7,057 bases of DNA from Clostridia bacterium (lineage in GTDB: Bacteria > Bacillota > Clostridia > UBA1381), in contig CAADSR010000223.1 of the NCBI GenBank assembly GCA_900751685.1, positions 1 through 7,057 on the forward strand, given 5' to 3'. The stretch's first letter is position 1, and each line of letters opens with the position of its first letter. Below the pieces are notes generated by a model that saw only the letters and a program-made list of their open reading frames with translations, was not told where the DNA came from and searched no databases. This document shows positions 1-5,733 of the stretch, piece after piece. The position numbers were made by a program, and so were the translations under genes.

Positions 1-401
1 ACGGCGGCTATGCCCGCCATGGCGGCGGCGCCTTTTCCGGAAAGGATTCCACCAAAGTAGACCGGTCTGCGGCTTATGCAGCGCGCTGGGTCGCAAAAAA
101 TATTGTTGCCGCCGGACTTGCCAAAAAATGCGAGGTGCAGCTTGCCTATGCCATCGGGGTCGCAAAACCAGTCTCGGTCATGATCGATACGTTCGGCACG
201 GGTACTGTTGACGAAGCCTTGTTAGCAAACGCTGTTTCTGAAGTGTTTGACCTGCGTCCCCATGCTATCATCAAGACATTAGACCTGCGCAAACCGATTT
301 ATAAAAAGCTGGCAGCCTATGGCCATATGGGCCGTGAGGACTTAGGGGTAGCCTGGGAAAAAACAGACCGGGTGGATGCCTTAAAGAAAGCATTGCAATA
401 A
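1..401 (+). CDS. metK: S-adenosylmethionine synthetase, C-terminal part (5' end outside window)
   Basis: The reading frame is open from the left edge (first full codon at base 3) and gives 132 residues before TAA at 399-401. MetK makes S-adenosylmethionine from ATP and methionine in the cytoplasm. Visible hallmarks are the glycine-rich signature GGGAFSGKD near the start of the fragment, then KVDRSAAYAARWVAKNIVAA, YAIGVAKPVS, FDLRP and PIYKKLAAYGHMGR, all in the order found at the MetK C-terminus. The C-terminal end is intact and of normal extent. An internal ATG at 135 is not a start, because conserved MetK sequence continues upstream of it. About two thirds of the protein lies outside the window. 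No separate terminator follows; the first hairpin downstream is the CIRCE palindrome in front of htpG. Confidence 0.97.
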   Translation, partial: GGYARHGGGAFSGKDSTKVDRSAAYAARWVAKNIVAAGLAKKCEVQLAYAIGVAKPVSVMIDTFGTGTVDEALLANAVSEVFDLRPHAIIKTLDLRKPIYKKLAAYGHMGREDLGVAWEKTDRVDALKKALQ

Positions 402-447
402 ATATTTCGTAATGATCTGTCATATTTTATGAATAAATTGTAAATTG

Positions 448-474
448 TTAGCACTCTCATTATGAGAGTGCTAA
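448..474 (+). promoter_or_regulatory. CIRCE operator (HrcA binding site)
   Basis: The site matches the CIRCE consensus TTAGCACTC-N9-GAGTGCTAA at all 18 arm positions with the standard 9-nt spacer. The spacer is itself symmetric (TCAT-T-ATGA), so the perfect dyad extends to 13-bp arms around a single T at 461. CIRCE is bound by the HrcA repressor, which releases it when GroEL is occupied by misfolded protein. The site ends 7 nt before the htpG -35 box, so bound HrcA would abut RNA polymerase. A run of six T follows at 475-480, so the stem might also slow or end transcription coming from metK. That second role is inference. Confidence 0.95.
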
Positions 475-481
475 TTTTTTA

Positions 482-510
482 TTGACAAAAGCTCTCATCC
501 GTATTAAGAT
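482..510 (+). promoter_or_regulatory. Sigma-A type promoter of htpG
   Basis: A perfect -35 box, TTGACA at 482-487, is followed after exactly 17 nt by TAAGAT at 505-510, which matches the -10 consensus at four of six positions. The start point would fall near 516-518, leaving a 5' leader of about 28-30 nt before the htpG ATG. The CIRCE site lies immediately upstream. The promoter is predicted from sequence only. Confidence 0.75.
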
Positions 511-531
511 AAGGATAGTAATATTTTTTAT

Positions 532-537
532 AAGGAG
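532..537 (+). promoter_or_regulatory. Ribosome binding site that sets the htpG start
   Basis: AAGGAG at 532-537 lies 8 nt before the ATG at 546. It overlaps the GTG at 537-539, which is in frame three codons upstream. That GTG therefore cannot be the working start, and the ATG at 546 is chosen. The resulting N-terminus, MAKGTISVNSENIFP, fits the HtpG family. Confidence 0.85.
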
Positions 538-545
538 TGATTTTC

Positions 546-2402
546 ATGGCTAAAGGTACGATCTCGGTAAATTCCGAGAATATCTTTCCCATCATAAAGA
601 AATGGTTGTATTCGGACAAGGATATTTTCCTCAGAGAGCTTGTCTCCAATGGCTGCGACGCTATTACAAAGTTGAAAAAGCTCGCCGGTATCGGTGAAGC
701 AGAGCTGGAGGACAACGAGGAATTAAGGATCGATGTGACCCTGGACCCGGAGCAAAAGAAACTGATCATCAGTGATAATGGGATCGGCATGACAGAAGAA
801 GAGGTCACCAAATATATTACCGATATTGCATTTTCAGGCGCCACTGATTTCTTAGAAAAATACAAGGACCAGGAAGCAGAGACTGCTCAAATCATCGGGC
901 ATTTCGGCCTTGGTTTTTACTCTGCTTTCATGGTAGCTGACTGTGTTGAGATCGATACATTGTCTTACCAGCCCGGCGCTGCCCCTGTAAAATGGGTTTG
1001 TGACGGGGATATGGACTATGAGATGGAGCAAGGGAGCCGCCAGACCCGTGGCACGACCATTACCCTGACCCTTGGGGAGGACAGCCAGGAGTTTTCAGAA
1101 GAACACACCCTGCGTTCTGTCTTGAACAAATACTGCTCTTTTCTTCCGACTCCGATCTATTTTGATGTGACCGGAAAAGAAGCACCGGCTAAAACAGAGG
1201 ATGGCAAAGAAGCCGAGCCAATTGAGCCAAAGCCAGTCAACGATACGAACCCATTATGGATGCGTAAGCCTTCTGATTGTACCGATGAGGAATATAAAGA
1301 GTTCTACACCAAGGTTTTTGCTGACTTTAACCCACCGTTATTCTGGATCCATTTGAATGTAGATTACCCGTTTAATTTAAAAGGGATCTTATACTTCCCT
1401 AAAATCAACCATGAGCTCGCTTTAAATGAAGGGCAAATCAAGCTGTTCAATAACCAAGTCTTTGTTGCAGATAATGTAAAAGAAGTCATTCCTGAGTTTT
1501 TAATGCTTCTTAAGGGTGTTATTGACTGCCCCGACCTTCCTTTGAACGTTTCAAGAAGCTTCTTGCAAAATGATAGCTATGTCAAGAAAATATCCGCTCA
1601 TATCACGAAAAAGATCGCGGACAAGCTGGTCAATATTTATAAAAATGACCGTGAAAACTACAATACCTATTGGGAAGATATCAATATCTTTATTAAATAT
1701 GGCTGTTTGAGGGATGAAAAGTTCTATGATAAGGTCAAGGATATCCTGATTTTTAAAACGACCAAAGGCGGCTATATTACTCTGGATGAATATCTGGAAG
1801 GGAAAGAAACAAAGGATGTTTATTATGTGTCCGACCCAAAACAGCAGGCACAATACATCAACCTGTTTGAACAGCAGGGACTGGATGCGGTCTTATTACC
1901 CTCTGTTATGGATACCCATTTTATCTCCTTTATTGAAATGAAGCAAGAGGGCGTTAAATTCAAGCGGATTGACTCTGCTTTATCCAATGAACATATGGAG
2001 GAAGATGCCGAAACCGATGAAGAAAAGAAAAACGCCTTGATTGACTGCTTTAAAAAGCATCTTTGTGATGATACATTGAAATATGAGGTACAAGCCCTCA
2101 AGGATCTACAGACTCCTGCTGTATTATTGCTTTCAGAGCAATCCCGGCGGATGCAGGAAATGTACCGCTCTTACGGCCAGCAAATGGCTGGCATGGCAAA
2201 TATGTTCCCGGATGAATATACCCTTGTCCTAAACAGCAATAACCCACTCATTCAAAAGCTCGAAGCCCTTTCGGATGAAAATGCAGAGCTGGTGACCAAG
2301 CATATTTATGATTTGGCGACCATCAGCAATAAACCATTAGGAAGCGAGCAGATGACTGCATTTATTGCCCGTTCCAATGAGATCCTGCAAAAGATCCTTT
2401 AA
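546..2402 (+). CDS. htpG: Molecular chaperone HtpG (bacterial Hsp90)
   Basis: This 618-residue protein is an ATP-dependent cytoplasmic chaperone that helps remodel and refold client proteins, usually alongside DnaK. Its length is near the E. coli protein (624). The N-terminal GHKL ATPase domain shows RELVSNGCDA with the expected catalytic Glu31 and Asn35, DNGIGM with adenine-contacting Asp77, and the lid/glycine motif GHFGLGF at 118-124. A charged linker rich in Lys, Glu and Pro spans about 210-235. The middle domain begins near PLWMRKP (about 237) and includes LNVSR with the conserved catalytic-loop arginine at 337. The C-terminal dimerisation region ends in ARSNEILQKIL. Relative to the common SNASDA, the ATPase motif reads SNGCDA. 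The gene has its own promoter, an upstream CIRCE and a terminator, so it is probably monocistronic and heat induced through HrcA. Confidence 0.97.
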   Translation: MAKGTISVNSENIFPIIKKWLYSDKDIFLRELVSNGCDAITKLKKLAGIGEAELEDNEELRIDVTLDPEQKKLIISDNGIGMTEEEVTKYITDIAFSGATDFLEKYKDQEAETAQIIGHFGLGFYSAFMVADCVEIDTLSYQPGAAPVKWVCDGDMDYEMEQGSRQTRGTTITLTLGEDSQEFSEEHTLRSVLNKYCSFLPTPIYFDVTGKEAPAKTEDGKEAEPIEPKPVNDTNPLWMRKPSDCTDEEYKEFYTKVFADFNPPLFWIHLNVDYPFNLKGILYFPKINHELALNEGQIKLFNNQVFVADNVKEVIPEFLMLLKGVIDCPDLPLNVSRSFLQNDSYVKKISAHITKKIADKLVNIYKNDRENYNTYWEDINIFIKYGCLRDEKFYDKVKDILIFKTTKGGYITLDEYLEGKETKDVYYVSDPKQQAQYINLFEQQGLDAVLLPSVMDTHFISFIEMKQEGVKFKRIDSALSNEHMEEDAETDEEKKNALIDCFKKHLCDDTLKYEVQALKDLQTPAVLLLSEQSRRMQEMYRSYGQQMAGMANMFPDEYTLVLNSNNPLIQKLEALSDENAELVTKHIYDLATISNKPLGSEQMTAFIARSNEILQKIL

Positions 2403-2444
2403 AAGCAGAAAACAAACCCAAAAAACGAGTTGGCCTACACGCTG

Positions 2445-2473
2445 AAATCCCCGCTTTTAAGCGGGGATTTTTT
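2445..2473 (+). terminator. Rho-independent terminator of htpG
   Basis: Perfect 10-bp arms (AAATCCCCGC at 2445-2454 and its complement at 2461-2470) enclose the loop TTTTAA, and the T run reaches 2473. It lies 42 nt after the htpG stop. On the minus strand the stem is followed by only three T before C, so it would stop the convergent flavoprotein transcript less well. The flavoprotein stop codon (2472-2474) overlaps the T run, so the two convergent genes share this hairpin. Confidence 0.92.
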
Positions 2474-3038
2474 AATTCCAATAACGCCTGATCTTCTTTT
2501 GGAGCCTTAGAGAAATCCCCTTTTGATTTTTTGCGCCGTCCGCCGTCACGGTTCCCAGGTGCCTCATTCCGGATGTTTTAAAAAATTCATTCATCGCCCG
2601 TACCGTTCCGGTGCTTTGACCGCAAAGGCGGGAAAAAGGAAAAATGGTGTTACAAGCGGTCAGCAGCAGGTATTGCTGATCTGAGGAAAAACGTGGTTTC
2701 GGAAACGTATTGGTCTCCTCCATTGCAGCGCCAAGCAAGCGGTCAAATAAATTTTTGACCGCCGCAGGCACGTTCGCCCAATAGGTAGGAGCGGCTAAAA
2801 TGACCCTGTCACATTGGCGTATTTGCTGCGTGATCTCTACCATGTCATCCTTCTGAACACAATTTTTTGTTTCCATACATCTCCGGCATCCTTTGCAAAA
2901 CGCGATCTGCTTCTCATACAAAAAAACCTTTTCAACTTGCCATCCCGCCTGCTGCGCGGCATCTGCCGCACAATTTAACATTGCCGCCGTTATGCCCTCC
3001 TTATGGGGGCTTCCTAAAATTGCAAGTACTTTACCCAT
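2472..3038 (-). CDS. Flavodoxin-fold NAD(P)H/FMN oxidoreductase with four-cysteine cluster motif (Isf-like)
   Basis: This 188-residue protein has a flavodoxin-like fold. It begins with beta strand VLAILGSPHKEG (residues 4-15), an FMN phosphate-binding loop of the GSPR-x-GNT type. Cysteines at 48, 51, 54 and 60 form C-x2-C-x2-C-x5-C, followed by KDDM. This fits the compact motif (C-x2-C-x2-C-x4-7-C) of archaeal and clostridial iron-sulfur flavoproteins, which carry FMN and a [4Fe-4S] cluster and are about 190 residues long. APTYWANVP at 83-91 is the usual flavin-ring loop. The start is the ATG at 3036-3038, with AAAGGGG at 3048-3054 as ribosome binding site 9 nt away. A TTG at 3080 would add 14 unrelated residues. 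The ATG overlaps the tetR stop (ATGGGTAA), so translation is probably coupled. The fold is clear. The cluster and the physiological substrate are inferred, and it could instead be a plain FMN-dependent NADPH reductase. Confidence 0.85.
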   Translation of the reverse strand: MGKVLAILGSPHKEGITAAMLNCAADAAQQAGWQVEKVFLYEKQIAFCKGCRRCMETKNCVQKDDMVEITQQIRQCDRVILAAPTYWANVPAAVKNLFDRLLGAAMEETNTFPKPRFSSDQQYLLLTACNTIFPFSRLCGQSTGTVRAMNEFFKTSGMRHLGTVTADGAKNQKGISLRLQKKIRRYWN

Positions 3039-3678
3039 TTGACTTTTCCCCTTTCTCAATGGAACGGAATAATAACCCAAATCCCTCTTCTAAGAACTCT
3101 TGCTTGCCGATATCAAGAATCTGCCTCAGATAGGGCTGTTTTTCTTCCGCCATAAGGATTATTCCCGAAAGGCTGGCCCAAAATAAAAATACGGTATGAA
3201 GAGGCTTTAAATCAGAATGCAAGCTGCCCTCTTCCATCCCTCTTTTTAAAAAAGCTAAAATTTGTCCATTGATTTTTTCCCCTACTTTGAAAATCTCTTT
3301 TTCTACTTCCAAACAGCCCTCTTCATGAACATTGACTGGAATCCTTTTTAAAGACAACCGGAACGAAAACGGATCCTGCCTCTCAAATTCCACCAGGTTT
3401 TTGCAAATCCTGCCGTAACATGCCTTTGTATCTACGCCCAAAGCAACGGCATCTACCACGCACGCATATAATCTCTCCATGCCCCGCAGCGTCAAAAAGC
3501 CTACAATATCCCGCTTGTTTTTAAAATACACATATAACGTTGCTTTGCTGTACCCTGCTTTTTCAGCGATTTCGTCCATTGTGGCAGCTTCTACCCCTTT
3601 GCTGCGAAAAAGCACTTCTGCTGCATTTGCAATAACCGCACGATGCATTGCCGGCTCTTCTTTTTTTCGTCTTCCCAT
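3031..3678 (-). CDS. TetR/AcrR family transcriptional regulator
   Basis: This 215-residue protein has a typical TetR N-terminal DNA-binding domain (about residues 11-60). IANAAEVLFRSKGVEAATM is followed by the helix-turn-helix DEIAEKAGYSKATLYVYFKNK. The C-terminal ligand and dimer domain is divergent, with a hydrophobic helix FLFWASLSGIILMA, and gives no hint of the ligand. The start at 3678 is supported by GGAGG at 3683-3687, though the 4-nt spacing is short. A second ATG ten codons in would still keep the whole HTH. The gene lies directly downstream of its promoter and a perfect palindrome, and overlaps the flavoprotein start by 8 nt. It is therefore likely an autorepressor that also controls the flavoprotein. 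The inducer is unknown; an oxidant, quinone or other electrophile would be a guess based on the partner gene. Confidence 0.92.
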   Translation of the reverse strand: MGRRKKEEPAMHRAVIANAAEVLFRSKGVEAATMDEIAEKAGYSKATLYVYFKNKRDIVGFLTLRGMERLYACVVDAVALGVDTKACYGRICKNLVEFERQDPFSFRLSLKRIPVNVHEEGCLEVEKEIFKVGEKINGQILAFLKRGMEEGSLHSDLKPLHTVFLFWASLSGIILMAEEKQPYLRQILDIGKQEFLEEGFGLLFRSIEKGEKSNG

Positions 3679-3686
3679 AACGCCTC

Positions 3687-3717
3687 CAATTAATTAAACT
3701 AATAGTTTAATTAATTG
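3687..3717 (-). promoter_or_regulatory. Perfect 31-bp palindrome, probable TetR operator
   Basis: Two perfect 14-bp arms (CAATTAATTAAACT and its complement) surround the 3-nt centre AAT. The dyad begins inside the -10 box of the tetR promoter (CAAT of TACAAT), covers the predicted start point, and ends on the last base of the ribosome binding site GGAGG. A TetR dimer bound here would block the promoter directly. The core AAACT-AAT-AGTTT is the probable recognition sequence, with the AT-rich flanks extending the symmetry. Binding by the adjacent regulator is inferred from position and symmetry. Confidence 0.85.
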
Positions 3718-3742
3718 TATCATATATTGCCTTTTTTGTCTA
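3714..3742 (-). promoter_or_regulatory. Promoter of the tetR-flavoprotein unit
   Basis: On the minus strand TAGACA (3737-3742, five of six to the -35 consensus) is followed after exactly 17 nt by TACAAT (3714-3719, five of six to the -10 consensus). Initiation would fall near 3707, inside the palindrome, giving a leader of about 29 nt. The -35 box sits directly after the T run of an upstream terminator. Confidence 0.82.
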
Positions 3743-3743
3743 C

Positions 3744-3777
3744 AAAAAAATCCAGCTGCAAAAGCAGCCGGATTTTT
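3744..3777 (-). terminator. Rho-independent terminator upstream of tetR, possibly bidirectional
   Basis: The stem AAAATCC-A-GCTGC pairs with GCAGC-C-GGATTTT around an AAAA loop, with a single A-C mismatch. Read on the minus strand, the stem ends in seven T (3744-3750), the stronger direction. Read on the plus strand it ends in five T. On the minus strand it would end any transcript running out of proS through the structured block, insulating the tetR promoter that begins only 2 nt further on. Confidence 0.8.
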
Positions 3778-3937
3778 GAGACAGGAAACAAACTCATTTT
3801 TGACAGCATTTAGTAGTTTGCTTCGCAAACACCGCTCTTCAAGCTCCGGATGTCCTTCCGGTATGAGTGCATCAGAGACGGCTTAGGACCTAACGTTTTG
3901 AGCAACGAGGAGATTTTTGTTCCTTGTTTAAAAAATT
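3773..3937 (-). other. Non-coding structured segment with imperfect terminal inverted repeats (candidate ncRNA or small repeat element)
   Basis: I found no credible gene in this stretch. Its ends are imperfect inverted repeats: ACAGGAAACAAACTC at 3781-3795 pairs with 3910-3927 with small bulges, and T- or A-rich ends flank the pair. Inside are a perfect hairpin GTTTGC-TTC-GCAAAC (3816-3830), a five-pair hairpin CCGGA...TCCGG (3846-3861), complementary ACTCAT (3792-3797) and ATGAGT (3863-3868), and the dyad TTAGG-A-CCTAA (3883-3893). Read on the minus strand, the whole piece is followed directly by the terminator at 3744-3777, as expected for a small RNA or a structured 3' UTR of proS. The alternative is a short non-autonomous mobile repeat of MITE type. 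I do not recognise a named RNA family. Strand and boundaries are tentative. Confidence 0.5.
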
Positions 3938-3938
3938 C

Positions 3939-3964
3939 AAAAGGATAGCTGAAGCCATCCTTTT
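3939..3964 (-). terminator. Hairpin downstream of proS, probable terminator
   Basis: AAAAGGAT at 3939-3946 and ATCCTTTT at 3957-3964 are perfect arms. The stem continues inward past an A-C mismatch with GC/GC around TGAA. On the minus strand the stem ends in TTTT, followed by GAA and a further six T (3930-3935). It is the second hairpin after the proS stop and the better candidate for ending the argC-argB-proS transcript, although the T run is interrupted. Confidence 0.6.
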
Positions 3965-3966
3965 AA

Positions 3967-3993
3967 AGTGTGTAGACATTTTGTCTACACACT
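3967..3993 (-). repeat. Perfect inverted repeat immediately after proS
   Basis: Perfect 12-bp arms (AGTGTGTAGACA and its complement) enclose a TTT loop, 10 nt beyond the proS stop. On the minus strand the tail TTTAAAAGG is poor for termination. On the plus strand the tail GTTTTATTTTTTA is better, but no plus-strand gene lies upstream. It may stabilise the proS mRNA 3' end or act with the next hairpin as a tandem terminator. The submotif TGTAGACAAAA recurs on the same strand at the tetR -35 box (3734-3744). Confidence 0.7.
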
Positions 3994-4003
3994 GTTTTAT
4001 TTT

Positions 4004-5710
4004 TTATAGACGCTCTTTAATATAGCTTACTGCCGCAGAAACAGCCTCATCGATCGTCTTTTCCTCTGGCGCTTCTGCTGTACGCAATTTGTATTCCACA
4101 ATACCTTCCCCGCACCGTTTTCCGACAACGATCCGCAGAGGGATACCGATCAGGTCCGCATCTTTAAATTTGACCCCAGCCCGTTCATTACGGTCATCAA
4201 GCAGGGCTTCAATTCCAGCACCTGTTAAGGTTTCATAAATTTTCTCCGCAGTCTGCACCTGTTCCCCGTTTTTATGATTGACCGGAACAACGACCACATG
4301 GTACGGTGCGATAGATACCGGCCAGCGGATGCCGTTTTCATCGTAATTCTGTTCAATAGCAGCCGCCAGGCAACGGGTCACACCAATCCCATAACAACCC
4401 ATTACAACTGTGCCATACTCACTGTTTTCATCCAGGTATTTCAGCCCTAACGCTTCTGAATATTTTGTGCCTAATTTAAAGATATGACCTACTTCGATCC
4501 CTTGTGCTGTCTGAATAGGCTGTCCGCACTTTGGACAGATATCCCCGTCCTGGATCACACGCAGGTCTGCAATCTTCGCCGCTTCAAAATCCTTACCGAT
4601 ATTAACATATTGATAATGGTAACCGGTTTCGTTCGCCCCCACCACAAAGTTCTTCATCAGAGAAACTTCCTGGTCCACATAGACCGGGATAGACAATCCA
4701 ACCGGGCCGGCAAATCCTACCTCCGCCCCTGTCAGCTCCCGCACTTTAAACGGCTCTGCCAATTCCGGGTCATCGGTGCAGCCCAGCAGGTTTTTGAGCT
4801 TTACCTCATTGACTTCACGGTCCCCGCGGACCATAACTGCCACATAATCTTCATCTGCCTTATATAAAATTGTTTTTGCAAACTGATGCGCTTCAACTCC
4901 CATAAAGGAAACAAGCTCTTCAATCGTATGGGCATTTGGCGTGTGTATCTTTTCCAGTTCAAACGAACCTTCCGGGAACGTCTTTTCCTGGGGAATACAC
5001 TCCGCTTTTTCATAGTTTGCCGCATAACCGCAAGCGTCACAGTAAGCAATACCGTCTTCGCCTACCGGGGATTTCACCATAAATTCCTGGCTGCCGCTGC
5101 CACCCATGGCGCCGGAATCTGCCTCTACGATTGTAAAATCAAGCCCCATCCGTGTAAATATCCTGCAATAAGCCTCGTACATCTTCTGGTAAGATACATC
5201 AAGCCCTGCCTCATCCAAATCAAAGCTATACGCATCCTTCATAATAAATTCCCTGCCCCGCATAAGGCCAAAACGGGGACGTGTTTCATCCCTGTACTTG
5301 GTCTGGACCTGGTACAGGGTCATTGGGTATTCTTTATAAGAACGGACTTCATCAATCACTGTCTGGGTAAACAATTCCTCATGGGTCGGGCCCAGGCAGA
5401 AATCACGGTCATTCCGGTCCTTGAGCCGGAACATACTCGGTCCGAATACCTCCCACCGTCCCGAAGCCTGATAGGCCTCCGCCGGAAGCAATGCTGCCAT
5501 CAATAATTCCTGCGCTCCTGCACGGTCCATTTCCTCCCGTACGATTTGCTCTACCTTCTTTAAACTTTTGAGTCCCAAGGGCAAATACGAATAGATCCCA
5601 GCCGCCAGCCGCCGGATCATTCCTGCCCGGAGCATCAGTTTATGGCTTACTATTTCCGCTTCCGCAGGTACCTCACGCAATGTAGGCATCAATAGTTTAC
5701 TCATTCTCAT
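4004..5710 (-). CDS. proS: Prolyl-tRNA synthetase, bacterial type with editing domain
   Basis: This 568-residue enzyme charges tRNA-Pro with proline and clears mischarged Ala-tRNA-Pro; E. coli ProRS has 572 residues. The class II core shows the proline-pocket motif THEE at 109-112, motif 2 KYRDETRPRFGLMRGREF at 138-155, and motif 3 GCYGIGVTR at 438-446. The inserted editing (INS) domain lies between. It has Lys279 at the same number as the E. coli editing lysine and His365 in VGANETGYH, corresponding to E. coli His369. Paired C-x2-C motifs at 224/227 and 392/395 flank the insertion and could bind a metal. The C-terminal anticodon-binding domain begins near WPVSIAPYHVVVVPV. The start is supported by AGGAAG (5719-5724) 8 nt upstream and by the family N-terminus MRMSKLLMPTLREVPAEAE. 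It is the last gene of the argC-argB-proS cluster, 23 nt after argB. Confidence 0.98.
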   Translation of the reverse strand: MRMSKLLMPTLREVPAEAEIVSHKLMLRAGMIRRLAAGIYSYLPLGLKSLKKVEQIVREEMDRAGAQELLMAALLPAEAYQASGRWEVFGPSMFRLKDRNDRDFCLGPTHEELFTQTVIDEVRSYKEYPMTLYQVQTKYRDETRPRFGLMRGREFIMKDAYSFDLDEAGLDVSYQKMYEAYCRIFTRMGLDFTIVEADSGAMGGSGSQEFMVKSPVGEDGIAYCDACGYAANYEKAECIPQEKTFPEGSFELEKIHTPNAHTIEELVSFMGVEAHQFAKTILYKADEDYVAVMVRGDREVNEVKLKNLLGCTDDPELAEPFKVRELTGAEVGFAGPVGLSIPVYVDQEVSLMKNFVVGANETGYHYQYVNIGKDFEAAKIADLRVIQDGDICPKCGQPIQTAQGIEVGHIFKLGTKYSEALGLKYLDENSEYGTVVMGCYGIGVTRCLAAAIEQNYDENGIRWPVSIAPYHVVVVPVNHKNGEQVQTAEKIYETLTGAGIEALLDDRNERAGVKFKDADLIGIPLRIVVGKRCGEGIVEYKLRTAEAPEEKTIDEAVSAAVSYIKERL

Positions 5711-5733
5711 GATTTTGTCTTCCTTTCCTATGC

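Noticed and set aside
537..545. GTG at 537 as the htpG start, adding three residues
   Set aside because: It lies within the Shine-Dalgarno AAGGAG itself. The ATG at 546 has correct spacing and the family-typical N-terminus.
479..865. Minus-strand ORF of 128 codons over the htpG promoter and 5' end
   Set aside because: It runs antisense through the conserved HtpG ATPase domain and the promoter, with low-complexity serine-rich translation typical of a shadow frame.
3039..3080. TTG start at 3080 for the flavoprotein, adding MGYYSVPLRKGKSQ
   Set aside because: The added residues are simply tetR sequence in another frame. The flavodoxin fold begins at MGKVLAILGSP, with a ribosome binding site placed for the ATG at 3038.
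3840..3865. CCGGAAGGA on the minus strand resembling the SRP RNA apical loop
   Set aside because: The flanking bases do not form the conserved SRP domain IV stem and internal loops. Only the short string matches.
3882..3896. TTAGG-A-CCTAA and CCTAACG as an integron attC-like or integrase core site
   Set aside because: There is no paired R/L box arrangement of the required spacing and no integrase or cassette gene nearby.
3967..3993. Hairpin after proS as a BlaI/CopY-type operator (TACA-N2-TGTA)
   Set aside because: The half-sites are inverted relative to the consensus, with TGTA outside and TACA at the far end, and there is no BlaI-family gene in the window.
3718..4003. CRISPR array or tRNA/rRNA gene in the intergenic block
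   Set aside because: There are no regularly spaced direct repeats and no tRNA cloverleaf or rRNA signature on either strand.
4886..5506. Plus-strand ORF of 206 codons opposite proS
   Set aside because: It is antisense to a highly conserved proS. Its protein resembles no family I recognise and it has no clear ribosome binding site.
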